Assembly (NCBI GenBank): GCA_039545275.1
Contig: BCHS01000009.1
Span: 734,779-798,778 of the forward strand
Source of the DNA: Pseudomicrostroma phylloplanum
Taxonomy: Eukaryota > Basidiomycota > Exobasidiomycetes > Microstromatales
DNA: 64,000 bases
Direction: 5' to 3'
In this document: positions 53,603 through 64,000 of the stretch, in pieces
How positions within the stretch are numbered: position 1 is the first letter of the stretch
How the letters are laid out: the number at the start of each line of letters is the position of its first letter
Notes under the pieces: model-generated
What the model saw: the letters and a program-made list of their open reading frames with translations, nothing else
What the model was told of the DNA's origin: nothing
The model's database searches: none
Program-made: the position numbers and the translations under genes

Positions 53603-54867
53603 ATGGCGTCGTCTGCTGCGACTTCCTCCTCTTCGCCTCGGCGCTTCACCATCAAGGTCCCCGGCACTTCCTCCAACATCGGACCCGGATTCGACGTCGT
53701 GGGCCTCTCCCTCTCCCTCTACCTCACCTTGAAGGTCACTGTCGATGCAAACGCCCCCAATGCCCTGCCTCAGCTCTCCTACACCGGTGAGGGAGCAAGT
53801 GAAGCTCCCCTCGACCCTTACAAGAATCTCACTACCCGCTGCGCCCTGTATGTGCTGCGCTGCGCAGGGCTCAACTCTTTCCCGCACGGAGTGGACATCA
53901 AGGTGAACAACGAGGTGCCCTTTGGCCGCGGACTGGGATCCAGCGGAGCAGCGGTCATCGCCGGTATCCTCCTTGGTGATGCGCTGGGCTCTCTCAAGCT
54001 CTCTCGCGCTCGTCTGCTGGATCACGCTCTCATGATCGAGCGCCACCCGGACAACGTCACTGCCGCTCTGATGGGAGGCTTTGTCGGCTCCTACCTGCTA
54101 GACCTCTCCCCCGAAGATGTGCAGCGGAAAGCCGTGCCTCTGTCAGAGGTGCTACCAGAATACCCTTCTGACGCCGGTGAAGAGTGGGGCAGGGATCCTC
54201 CTAGCCCGCCAGAGGGCATTGGACACTTCATCAAGTTTGGCTGGGCAAAGGAGATCAAGGTCATTGCCATTATCCCGCAGTTTGAGGTCTCGACTGCCAA
54301 GGCTAGGAGCGCATTGCCAGACACCTACAAGAAGGAGGACTTGGTGAGAACAACGGTATGAGTTCAGATGATGCGATGGCGCAGAGCGTCCCTGGCTGAC
54401 TCTGTACGACTCTCTTCCTCCTTTGCAGATCTTCAACCTGCAACGTCTAGCTGTCCTCACCACGGCACTAGCCCGCTCACCGCCAGACTCCTACCTCATC
54501 TTCCAAGCAATGCAGGATCGCGTGCACCAGCCATACCGCAAGCATCTTGTGAGTGGCTCAGAACCGGAGTGCGGGTACATGAGAATGATTCTGAGATGCT
54601 GACTCTTTGCGAATGGTCTCCATATGCCCCTGATACCTTCAGATTCCAGGCCTTCCTCGCATCCTCTCATCGGTCACACCCCAGTCACACCCAGGTCTCC
54701 TTGGAATCTGCCTCTCCGGAGCCGGTCCCACCATCCTGGCACTGGCTACAGAGAATCAAGAGGGCATCGCCAAGACGATCGTAGAGGAGTTCGCAAAGGA
54801 GGACATCAAGTGCAGGAGCGAATTCTTGGTGGTCACAGAAGAGGGGGCAGTGGTGAGGGAAGAGTAG
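53603..54867 (+). CDS. THR1: Homoserine kinase
   Basis: Exons 53603..54355, 54429..54548 and 54643..54867 (all phase 0) encode 365 residues, close to yeast Thr1 (357). It is a GHMP kinase: N-terminal KVPGTSSNIGPGFDVVGLSL, ATP-binding PFGRGLGSSGAAVIAG near residue 112, RHPDNVTAALMGGF, and the C-terminal GICLSGAGPTILALA loop in exon 3. It phosphorylates L-homoserine to O-phosphohomoserine, the penultimate step of threonine synthesis, in the cytosol. Splicing removes an in-frame stop just after the first exon. Plus-strand neighbour of the helicase gene, 283 bases downstream. Confidence 0.95.
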
Positions 54868-54980
54868 AGGAGGATACGTAGAGCTGTAAGATGGCTGGCC
54901 CTGAGATGTCTTGATGTTACAGTAGGTTGCAAGCCGCCTTACATGGCTCGTGTGAGCGTGGATACTGGCACTGTGCTTCC

Positions 54981-56902
54981 TCAACCACCCGCGATCTCCT
55001 CCCTCAGGACGCCGGCGCCTTGGATCCTGACGGGTCCCGTTGCCAAACCCTTCTTTTCCCTCTCCCTCTCCTCGCGCCTGTTACGCTCCCCGACCAGGTC
55101 TTCGTACCACTCTCTCCCCATTCCCGCTTTTGCCCGATCTGCTGTGTTGAACGGTCCCTTGAGCCTCCCAGCAAAATTCTGGCGCACCTCTTGACGAAAG
55201 ACTTCGATGGGATTCAGCGGGGGAGAAGGGAGGGAGCAGAGGTGGAGAAGGTGACGGTGGGCAATTGTCACTGCGTGAAGTAAGAATGGAGAGGGGCAGA
55301 TGGGTCAGGAAACAATGGAATTCTTTGCTGACTCGCGGGACTCACCGTGCGTAACCTCATCACGGTGGATGATCTCTAACAGCTTCGTACTGTCCTCATC
55401 ACCCGCCTTTTGAAACTTCATGATAGTCACTGGGTTTACGTCGAGACCCCTCGCCTCGTTGACGAGATGGATGATGCTCAAGCGAGCAGTCAAAGCGTGC
55501 TCCGTCTGGAGGGCAGTGTCCCAGAGACCTTGATGGACCTCCAGATCGCCAAAGTTGGCGCCCATGGCTCCGAGACGGTCAACCAGGAGGGAGAAGTGTT
55601 TTGCCTCATCCACCGCAAGCTTGACAAAGTCGTTATAGAATTCCAGAGGCAGCTTGCCTTTCTGTCCGCCAGAAGGTAAGCCTTGCTCCTCGCAGAACTC
55701 GGCAAACAGACGCGGGGAGCGTGCAATGATATCCCATCCGAGGTCGATTGCCCATAGCTCGATATTGGCTAGCGAGTGTAGCATCGCAATGCGCGACTTG
55801 AGCGTCCCCCACTTCCCACGCTTTGCTTCTTGCCCAGGTCTGACAGTGGTGATATGGGCCTCTCGGGGCGGAGTGTGAGGTGGTGTCTCCTCGGGCTTCG
55901 AGGTCCAGGTGCGGTGAGGGGAAGTGCCAGCGCCGTCCTCAGCGGCTGGGGTGGCAGCTGGAGTGTCCGTCTGCCATCTACCCCCACCAATGATCTTGCA
56001 TTCGCCAGACCGAAATGCGTCTGCTGCCATCCGAGTGTACGCAACTTTCGTCGCTGGGTTTGCGGTATTCAAGATTAGGCAGGCCCAGGCAATTAGCGTC
56101 CTTGGTCTAGGTTCCGGGGGAAGGACAGATGAAGAAGCGTTCGCAGCGGGACCCGTGCTTTGCTCCTCTGCGATCGAGAGGGCATTGGCATGTATATGTA
56201 GAGACTCGGTTTCTACCTGACGCGAGGCAAGAGCCCGATCCGGGAAGGCTGGCAAGAGAAGGGGAAGGTCAGGGTCAATGACTGCTTGCCCCGAGGCTGA
56301 CCTCCCGGACCGCAATTCTCTAGCTCACCTTCACTGACCGCGCGAACCTCTGTCACTTCCCACTGCGTAGGCCTAGCATCGTCCTCCCTAGCCATGCTCT
56401 CTACCTCTACCATGGCCTCATCTCCCTCTCCCACTACACGCACCCGGTAGGTACAAGCCTGGAGCCCCGTGGAGCTCTCTCCAGACCTCAGATCGAAGTC
56501 GTACTCGTGCCATGGGCAGATGATCACAGCGTCTTCTATGTCATCGCCATCCTCTTCCCCGAAATCAATATCCTCGCCATTCGGATCCTCTTGCAGTGCC
56601 GCTTCCCTATCAGTGGACGTCTCCACTCGCCGCACCGGAGCGGACTCTAGAGGCGCTCCCAGGTGGGGGCACTGCGAGACCATAGCGTACCATGTACGTG
56701 TCTGTGAGGTCCTGGGCGTCTCGGCATTCTTGTCAGCTGGAAGTGGATTGGTGAAGCTGAACAATAGGATCGAGTGATATAGGGTGGGCTGAGTAGTGGT
56801 GGTGCGGAGGGTGATGTGATGGCGATGCGAGGCTAGAAGCGAGGAGACGCTGCCTATTGTAATCCAGGACGGTGCAGTGCTGGTCCCAGTGTCGAGCGTC
56901 AT
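54981..56902 (-). CDS. Rieske [2Fe-2S] domain fused to DUF455 ferritin-like domain
   Basis: Exons 56329..56902, 55346..56248 and 54981..55270 (phases 1, 1) encode 588 residues. For intron 1 the acceptor after cttctcttgccag keeps the frame; a nearer AG does not. Rieske ligands are in exon 1: CPHLGAP (C-x-H) near residue 76 and CPWHEYDF (C-x2-H) near 133. From about 195 the DUF455 helices follow: a Glu-rich ETESLHIHANALSIAEEQS, NIELWAIDLGWDI, DEAKHFSLL (ExxH-like) and EIIHRDEVTH (second ExxH, its His codon split by intron 2). The ExxH pair suggests a di-iron or similar metal site. Together this looks like a one-polypeptide oxygenase or reductase; the substrate is unknown. Divergent from the NADPH oxidase gene. 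Confidence 0.85.
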
Positions 56903-57312
56903 GATGCGAACCGGGGCTCTGCCGTAGCCAAGATGAAGGCAGGCTACGACGACGGGAGTGGACCTTTCGCCGACTTCTCATCTCCCCGCGTCCCTTTCCG
57001 TCCGGCATTTGCCAGGAACCCCCTGGCCGCCACGTGCGCTGCCGCATCTCGCTCCGCCATAAATTTCCGAGGGACCACTAGACTACTCCGCATTTCACAC
57101 TCCACGGATGACGCAGGCAAGCCTTGGCAAGCCCGTGAGGATCAAGCCTTGGCACCTCAGCAATCGCCTCATGTCCACGCAGACGAGGAACATGATGCTT
57201 TCTCTTACTCCTCAAAGCGACTCCGTCTGCCCCACCTGCGTCTCCGTATCGCCCAACGGCGCAAGGCAGCTAGCGACACGCACACTCTCTCGTCTTTCAG
57301 CCTCTTGTAGCT
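56903..57312. promoter_or_regulatory. Divergent promoter region (Rieske-DUF455 / NADPH oxidase)
   Basis: 410 bases between divergent starts; a pyrimidine-rich leader and a short ATAAATTT at 57059..57066. No gene seen. Confidence 0.45.
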
Positions 57313-59556
57313 ATGGACAAGGTCCAACGGGAAGACTCGACAGACTACGAAGAGCTGTCAGACGATGAGATCAAGGCCTTTTTCGCCGATCTTGATTGCG
57401 ATAGAGACGGCTTCATCACCTTCCAAGAACTAGAGCAGAAGCTGCATGATGTCCACGATGAGATAGCGCCCAAGCTCCAGAAACATCACATTCTGCACCC
57501 TGCCCGTCGCGACCTAGAGAAGAGGGAAGGTCACAACGGCGGCGATAGTGATGGTCTGCACGCCTTTTTGTGCCATCTCATGCCTTCGTGCGGCGCCAGG
57601 CTAGACAGAGATGAGTTCGTACGTCACGTTCGTACATGGCACGTCCCGAGCCAACGCTGGAGCGACTCAGAAGAGACAGACAAGGCCGATCGTCAAGAGG
57701 AGCAGAAGATACCCTTGCGTAGGCGGGTCCGTGCCTATTGGAGCGTCCATGGCCCCAACCTGCTCTTCGTCGCCTGTGTCGTTGCATCCATGCTCGCTTT
57801 TGGTCTCTGGCAGATGATCATTTACATTCAAAACCAGCCTGCACGACAGGCTTTCGGCTGGGGCGTCATCATGGCCAAGGCGAATGCCGGTGTCCTCTAT
57901 CCCACGTTCGTATTTATCCTACTGAGCATGAACAGACACCTTGCCACAATGCTGAGGAGAAGCTATTTGATCAGCACCTTCATCAATTGGGACGTCAGCC
58001 AAAGGTTTCACATCATAATGAGCTGCGCTGGCCTGCTCTTCGCGACACTGCATGCCATCGGACACCTCACCGGTACTTTCGTCTTTGGCTCCAAGGCTTC
58101 AAGACAGGCAAATTTGAGTGCGTATCTTGAGGACGACTATGTGCCTCGATCGTATGCGGAGTACACCCGCACAAGGCCTGGCTGGACAGGACTTGCGGCA
58201 CTAGCCCTGTACTGGACCATGTCTCTTTTGAGCATGCCACAGGTGCGTCAGTGGAACTACGAAGTTTTCCAGCTGGCACATCTCCTCATGTTCCCCATGT
58301 TGGGCTTACTATCAGCCCATGGTACGGCGGCACTGCTACAAGCGCCCATGCTGGGGTATTTCCTCGCGGCTCCTGCTCTGCTAGTCATTTTTGAGCGACT
58401 GTGGCGTTTCCTGCGAGGCTTCATGAGCGTCCCTGCTACATGCACGATACTCGATGACGCTGTGCTCCTGACGGTAAAGACCAAAGACGGCAAGGACTGG
58501 GCGTACAATGCTGGGCAGTACATCTTGCTTCAAGTGCCCAAGATTAGCTTGTTCCAGTGGCATCCTTTTACCATCTCGTCTTGTCGAGGCAGCGAAATGC
58601 AAGTGCACATCAAGGTCGAAGGCGGCTGGACAGGGCAACTGCGGGACCTCGGACTGGAAGGGAAAGCCATCAAGGTTGGGATTGATGGACCCTTCGGCGC
58701 GCCGGCGCAGCGATTCTACGAATACGATTACTCATTGATCATCGGCGGTGGCATAGGTATCACGCCGTTTTCGGCGATTCTGACGGATCTAGAGGAAAAT
58801 TACTCGCGACAGCGCGATCCTTGGCAATCAAATCGAGGATCTCGCTCACCCGCACGAGCGCTATCACGCTCCGCCTCCCGTCAGTCCTCTTTGTCTCGCC
58901 GTCAGATCATCGCCGATGCAGACACGGCAGCAGTGAAGCCCACCAACGACCAATCGAATGGGGACGGCGGGAATAGTTCCGACAACGACGACGACAGGCC
59001 CGCCCCTCGATGCGTGAACCCCGACCGCAGGGTGGATTTTCATTGGACCGTACGGGAGAAGAATAACCTCCTCTGGTTCTCTGAGCTGTTGAATCGCGCA
59101 ATCAGCGGTGCGGAGCCACTCGCACGAGAAAACAAGCTCGACCTCAACATTCACACCCACATCACAGCCAAGCGCAACAATATCTCTACGTATGTGTTGC
59201 GATACATGCTCGACGGGTATCGGACGCCCTCAGCGCCCTACTCAGCTTTGACGGGGCTCAAGCAGCGCAGTCATTTTGGGCGGCCGGACTTTAAGCAGAT
59301 ACTGCAGAGACACTTCCAAGATCTGCTGGATGATGGAGTAAGGGAGAAGAAGGTCGGCGTCTTTGTGAGGATCATTGTGCTAGCCGAGCTGTTCTGAGCT
59401 TCTGGGATTGCTGAACCTTCCACCTTCCCTCGACAGTACTGTGGGACCCCTATCGTTGGCGAGATCCTAGCCGATCAATGCCACGAACTCACAGCCCGGG
59501 CTAGAGGCATGGGGTTGAAGATCCGGTACGACTTCCTGATGGAAGTGTTCGGGTGA
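57313..59556 (+). CDS. EF-hand NADPH oxidase (NoxC/NOX5-like)
   Basis: Exons 57313..59364 and 59437..59556 (72-base intron, phase 0) encode 723 residues. A canonical EF-hand loop, DLDCDRDGFITF, lies at about 27-38, and a second degenerate one (..CGARLDRDEFV) near 98. Six-helix haem-binding ferric-reductase-type core: His residues in RFHIIMSC..LHAIGH and FQLAHLLMF..SAHG. The F/YxPF FAD motif is WHPFTISS, and the NADPH pyrophosphate loop IIGGGIGITPFSA. A 70-residue Ser/Arg/Asp-rich insert interrupts the NADPH domain (about 500-570). The last exon supplies the conserved VF-YCGTP..YDFLMEVFG end; without splicing the protein stops after ten other residues. The family makes superoxide across membranes, calcium-controlled when EF-hands are present. 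Confidence 0.92.
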
Positions 59557-59806
59557 CGTAGGCGGGTAGGTGCGCGTGAGCATGACACCTTTGGACGCCG
59601 AAGCTTGCTAGTGGACCGTACGGACAACATGGAACGAGGACAGAGCAGTGGGCAGAGGACATCGCGCCACTCTCGATGTGATGATTTCAATCGAGCTGAT
59701 CTATCAGACACAGAAGGTAATGGTGCAACACTAACCTATTGCGAGCCTCGTGGGATCGTTCGGCACAGCATACTCGTGAAAAGTCCAAAGCAAGGCTCTT
59801 GATGAA

Positions 59807-61605
59807 CTAGTAGTCCCTCTTGAACTCAGGCGCCTCGTCTCCCAGATATTCCCTGATCTGCTCATCTGTCGCTCCGGGGAAGCGCTCCCTGGCTTGGAGC
59901 ACTTTCCAGTCTCTCTTACCCGCCGCTTTCTGCTTTCGGTCGAACCAAACGTAGGCCTCAATGGCGACGACCATAGCTAGGCCCACGACGGCCATGGCCA
60001 AATTGATCCGAATCCCTCGTGCATATCGTACAGTGCCAGTGGTGGGGAAGTCGAGCCAGGTGCTAACGATTGCTCCCGAGTTGGAGAGGATGATCTGCAC
60101 TGCAATGGAGACCGCTCGCTTGTAATGACCCCAGGTGCCCAAGGAAGACCAGGTGAAGAAGACGGGAGGCACCGAAAAGGCTCCCATCGACATCAAGTGC
60201 AGCCCTACATACTGCCCTGCGGGCGTAGGAGCGGCATAGGTGATGGAAGAGCCGATGATGGCAAAGAGGAAGCCGAGCAAGGCTGCTCCTCCACGCCAGC
60301 GTGTGCGGTCAGAGAAAAAGCCAAAGGCGACCGAGGTGAGGAAGGACGCAAAGAAAGGCGGCACGGTGAGCAAAAGGACTGTAGTACGGTCCGTCGAGAT
60401 TCCTAGACTCCGCACGATCGTCGGAGCGAAGAAAGAGATGGAGAACACAGTCATTGCCGAGCAGAAGTTTGCGGTAGCAAGGAGCATCACAAAGGGATCG
60501 GTTACCACCTTGATGAAGACTTTCCAGTGAAATTTGGCCGTCGCCTGCTCAATTGCTGTGCTGCCCATGGGCTGGTGCTCCTGATTGGCGGCGAGGACGT
60601 CATGCTTCTGTCCCTCAGCATAGGTTTGCCCACTCCCTTTGCCAATACGCCTGAGCGCCATGCGGGTTTCCAATGGGGTGAGACCTTTAAGCTTGTCCGG
60701 GCCATTGGGCAAAAGTTTGAAGCAGATGACGCCAACGACGATGGTCAGGAGTCCTTCAATGAGAAAAAGCCACCTCCACGGGTTCCAGCCAGCGGCATCA
60801 ATGTTGTTGATTCCGGCGGCAATGAGACCCCCAAAGGCCCCTGCCAGGGATGCACCGCTGAAGTACAACGCTTGTCGAAGCTGAATCTCGCTAGGTTTGT
60901 AGAAGAAGGTCATGTACAAAATCAGACCGGGCAATAGTCCGGCCTCGGCCATGCCCAGGAAGACGCGGTTGATGTACAAACCGGTCCTGGAGGTGACGAT
61001 CCCTTGCAGCGTGCAGACGATGCCCCAGGAGACGACGAGAGCAGGAAGAAGGCGCGCGGGTCCGAACTTCTTGAGGACGAGGTTGGATGGGATCTCAAAG
61101 AAGATGTAGGTCGGGTACTTTGGGAAAATGACAGACGTGAAGTGAGTTGGACTTGTCGGCATCGTCGTAAGGTCGAATACACAGTCGTTGGTCCTCTGGG
61201 ACAAGACTCACCAACACAGTCAGACAGACGCGGAAGTCGTGCATCGTCAAGTTCAAATCCTCCATCAATCCCATGATGCGAGCGCTCCCAATGCTGACGG
61301 GAACAGAGAGCGAGCCACGTCCTACGAAGGTCAGCTCTCCATCACTCGCGCAATCTAGAGCAGACAATGACTCACTTTGTTCTATCCAAGAAACTGAGCA
61401 AGTACAGAACTCCCGAGAGCGTAATCACTTGTAGATCCATCTTGATTTTCATCTTCCTCTCCGCGCGAGTGTACTCTTCCGGCGTCATTGCGGCGATGTG
61501 GCGGTCTAGCTCGTCATCCTTCTCAGTGAGAATGGGCGTGGTGATGACGCCGCGCTCGCTCTTATCAGAGCCGTTTGACGCAGGAGAGTCGACTTTGTCC
61601 ATCAT
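59807..61605 (-). CDS. MFS anion:cation symporter (allantoate permease/Dal5-like)
   Basis: Exons 61376..61605, 61212..61293 and 59807..61117 (phases 2, 0) encode 540 residues from the first of two tandem ATGs at 61605. Typical family marks are YLLSFLDRT joined by splicing to NIGSARIMGL, then DFRVCLTVL joined to YPTYIFFEIPSNLVLKKFGP, and GLYINRVFLGMAEAGLLPGLILY. About twelve membrane helices can be traced. The family imports organic anions such as allantoate, nicotinate, pantothenate or other carboxylates with protons across the plasma membrane; the substrate is not predictable here. Convergent with the NADPH oxidase gene. Confidence 0.92.
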
Positions 61606-62593
61606 GTTTGTCAAGACTGTCTGACAGCGGAGGGCTCAAGACAGAGAGGTGTATAGAGATACCGCGGGAGCAAAGGAACGTGTCCACAAAAAAGGTACAG
61701 AGGCGAGGTAGGACAGGGATACAGGCACGCACTTTATGTAGACATGAATGTATCGCGGCAAGATATGGCACTCTATCGGATGCACAGTCTGGTCTGAACA
61801 CGGACATCACGGCATCAAACCGAGGCGGATCGAGCCCCTTTGGCTTTGGGGGCCCCTGTGGGGCTCCGTGGGGTAAAGGGTGATGAAGGGCGGAGTTTCG
61901 CTTTTCCTTCGCCAAGACACGCTGCCACGCGCCAAGACTTTTGATCCATTGCAGCCGGGTGGCCAGAGCCGGGGAGCCAAGAAGGGCTAGGGCACAATGT
62001 TGCGAGACCTCTGGCCGCAGGCTTCACCCGTCTTAGCCCTAGCGATATCGGGGTCGCGGTCACAAGACGAAGATTACAGCAGTCGCATGTACGTGGCGCA
62101 AGAAGCTGTCGAGCAGCTGTTACGAAGTGACAAGCTAGGTGGGAGCGCACGTGAGTGATATTGCAAGCGATTGTTCACGGAGGCAAAGCAGGACAAGCAC
62201 AGTCGAGGACCTCGAAGTCGAGCATCTCTACGCCTTCACAGATGACCGGATTGATTCGTCGCAAGTCATTAAAAATGACGCTATGCTTCGAACTATGTTG
62301 TCACTGCTAAGTAGTCAGCATTTTCCGATATGTCTTTCCTTCGGTGTACTGAAAGTAAGAGAGGCCTCTCCAAGCGGCGCAGAATCGCTGGCAGAGCTTT
62401 TGGCAGCAACGTGGGACTGTCGGCGGAGCACAATCGTCGAGAGGAGCGAGGCTAGGAAGAGACACCAGCAACAGATCAAGAGCGCCAGTAAAGGCCGACC
62501 TTCTACGGCAAGGCGATGTGCTCCGGATCGCGAGAAACGGGCGGTCTTGCGTCAATCTGGCTGGTCTGCATGAAGAGGCTTCATAGGGCAAGC
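61606..62593. other. Intergenic region
   Basis: Nearly 1 kb between two minus-strand genes. It contains a gggggcccctgtggggctcc dyad near 61850 and the MFS promoter. The plus-strand ORF at 62139..62573 has no recognisable protein features. A possible 14-base alternative last exon of the upstream gene lies at 62552..62565. Confidence 0.45.
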
Positions 62594-63649
62594 TCACTCA
62601 CTTGCTTTCTGGTAGGCTCCCTGCTGGAAATCACACTCGGTACCGTTCGGCGGAGTCCAGAACCGAAGCCCCTGTGGCATATCGAACCCATTGAGAGCTC
62701 GACAGGCTGTCACTTGATTGTGTGTGTAGTACCAGGGCATGGACCCATCGGAGTACATGCCGAGGTAAGGTCGACTGGAAAAGACGGCTGCTGCTTCGGT
62801 GATCAGGACGAGGGGAAGTCTGATGGGGACAGAGCTGAGTCGTCACTTCTAGAACGTGATTTTCAGGCTTTGCACGGCTGAGACTTACAGCAGGAGGGAA
62901 GTGAGTAGTCCGAATATTGGTGCCAAGACCGACTGACTGATCAGTCTGGCGTGCAGTCCGGAGGTGTGCGATGGCCTGTCCAGAAGGAGAAGCCAGGATG
63001 GCTTTGAGTAGGACGCACACATGTGAGTGAAACTGAAACGGTCTGTCTTCTCTGGGGCCGTCGTCAACGTCGCCACCGATAAGCCTACCTTGTCCCGCTT
63101 GAGACCGTGCTGCGTAGCGTCTTTCAAACGAGCAGCTCTATGAGAGACGGCTGCGAGTCGCAGAGCCGCAACAAGAGCGACTGCCAGCAACAAGAGTGCT
63201 ACCCCAAGAACCCAGACCTTGATGATTGGCCCGACGCGAGTAGGTATGAGCAGGTAGGTTGTGGAGCTCGGCATGTCGGTTGTCCAACAATTGCCGCATT
63301 CTCCCCTTGGCGGTACGTCGCCGCCGTAGGGCGGGCTAATTTGGCCTCGAGCATACCCTTCATTGGGGCTGTGAGGATAGGGTGGGCTTTCATTGGCCCC
63401 GGCGAGAGCGAGCGGTGTCTGCTGAGCAGATCCCTGGTACTCCGGGTAACGAAGGGTCGTCTGACGCGGGTAGACGGCACTGTAGCTGGCTGCTGTAGTA
63501 AAAGCAGAGGCAGTAGCGGTTGACTTGACGAGGTGGAATTGGACTTGTTGGGGCGCAACAGGGGCATAGAGGAATACAAGTGTCAAGATGGAGCTAGCAA
63601 TCACAAAGGCCAAAGCGACAAGCTGCAATGAGCGACTTGCAATGGTCAT
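62594..63649 (-). CDS. Multi-pass membrane protein, unknown, three exons
   Basis: Exons 63089..63649, 62889..63001 and 62594..62774 (phases 0, 2) encode 284 residues. The third exon is short of usual ORF cut-offs but clearly coding (RPYLGMYSDGSMPWYYTHNQ, CRALNGFDMPQGLRFWTPPN, ECDFQQGAYQ) and fits the phase through the acceptor tccag. The end may instead be a tiny fourth exon at 62552..62565. Hydrophobic segments: SLQLVALAFVIASSILTLVFLY at 7-28 (signal anchor), VWVLGVALLLLAVALVAALRL near 150, and a weaker VLAPIFGLLTSLLL near 210. A Pro/Tyr-rich loop with CGNC lies between the first two. Family not recognised. Confidence 0.7.
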
Positions 63650-63684
63650 TTCGACGTATGAGCCGGCTGGCTGACTGGCTGCTT

Positions 63685-63737
63685 GGATGGATGGATGGAT
63701 GGATGGATGGATCGATGGATGGATCGATGGATGGATG
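63685..63737. repeat. (GGAT)n tandem repeat with two GGATC variants
   Basis: About 13 units of ggat, interrupted twice by cgat, lying 36-88 bases upstream of the ATG of the membrane protein gene, probably in its 5' leader or core promoter. Confidence 0.9.
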
Positions 63738-63905
63738 CACTTCTCCACAGGGTGAACATAGAGGCTTGCCGTGTGGCTAGTGGCTAGTGGCTGGTCCGTG
63801 CTGAGCAAGGTTCGGCTCCAAGCGGGCTCAGCCTGATCTAGTATCGGTGCTCGCTCTCGTGGCGCTGTCTGTCTGGCTCTCCTTTCTTCTCACTGCCTCT
63901 TGGTA

Positions 63906-64000
63906 GCGAGGGTCAGGGAGGGGGTGTCTCCGCTCTTCCCTCTGCTTTTGCTTCATTGCGAGGGTCAGGGAGGGGGTGTCTCCGCTCTTCCCTCTGCTTT
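63906..64000. repeat. 52-base direct repeat, two copies, cut by the window edge
   Basis: The unit gcgagggtcagggaggggg.. starts at 63906 and again at 63958; the visible 43 bases of the second copy match the first exactly. More copies may follow outside the window. No coding potential noted. Confidence 0.9.

Noticed and set aside
63685..64000. Telomeric or subtelomeric repeat at the right edge
   Set aside because: GGAT units and a 52-base duplication are not telomere-like, and housekeeping-type genes continue up to this point.
1..64000. Transposons, CRISPR arrays, tRNA or rRNA genes
   Set aside because: I found no transposase or reverse transcriptase motifs, no regularly spaced repeats and no cloverleaf I could support by eye.

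Overview
This is fungal nuclear DNA. Genes are interrupted by short GT..AG introns (about 47-104 bases), are close-packed on both strands, and include standard eukaryotic housekeeping genes (complex I 24 kDa subunit, NDUFAF7, SF3b4, mitochondrial Obg GTPase, Slh1/ASCC3-type helicase, homoserine kinase). The gene style and content suggest a basidiomycete, perhaps Ustilaginomycotina; I cannot name the species from sequence alone. I recognised no tRNA, rRNA, transposon or CRISPR array.

Positions 1-19511 hold a tandem array on the minus strand of 15 small, secreted, cysteine-rich protein genes of about 92-107 residues. Ten have signal peptides starting MR (here A1-A10) and five start MK (B1-B5). 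I rebuilt them exon by exon, because most exons are too short to appear as long ORFs. All share one plan: exon 1 encodes the signal peptide, then introns in phases 1, 2 and 1, with eight cysteines distributed 2+2+4 over exons 2, 3 and 4. Four members have lost introns exactly at these positions. One member (A10) lacks its last exon in place, while a matching last exon lies in inverted orientation nearby. Shared upstream motifs suggest common regulation. One unrelated multi-exon gene (2799-4655) sits inside the array. The predicted function is secreted effector-like proteins; this is inference.

Positions 20210-31793 carry a TVP38/TMEM64 membrane protein (minus) divergent from NDUFAF7 (plus), an unknown type II membrane or secreted protein, the complex I 24 kDa subunit, and a long WD40-like protein. 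Two mitochondrial complex I genes (assembly methyltransferase and subunit) lie within 5 kb.

Positions 32053-47087 carry a 2221-residue disordered protein, a mitochondrial Obg GTPase, a small single-pass protein, a single ORF joining a Gep4-type phosphatidylglycerophosphatase to an IF3-like domain, SF3b4 divergent from it, and a mitochondrial carrier.

Positions 47494-64000 carry an Slh1/ASCC3-like helicase whose second motor looks inactive, homoserine kinase, a Rieske-DUF455 fusion divergent from an EF-hand NADPH oxidase, an MFS anion permease, and a multi-exon membrane protein. The right edge has short tandem repeats.
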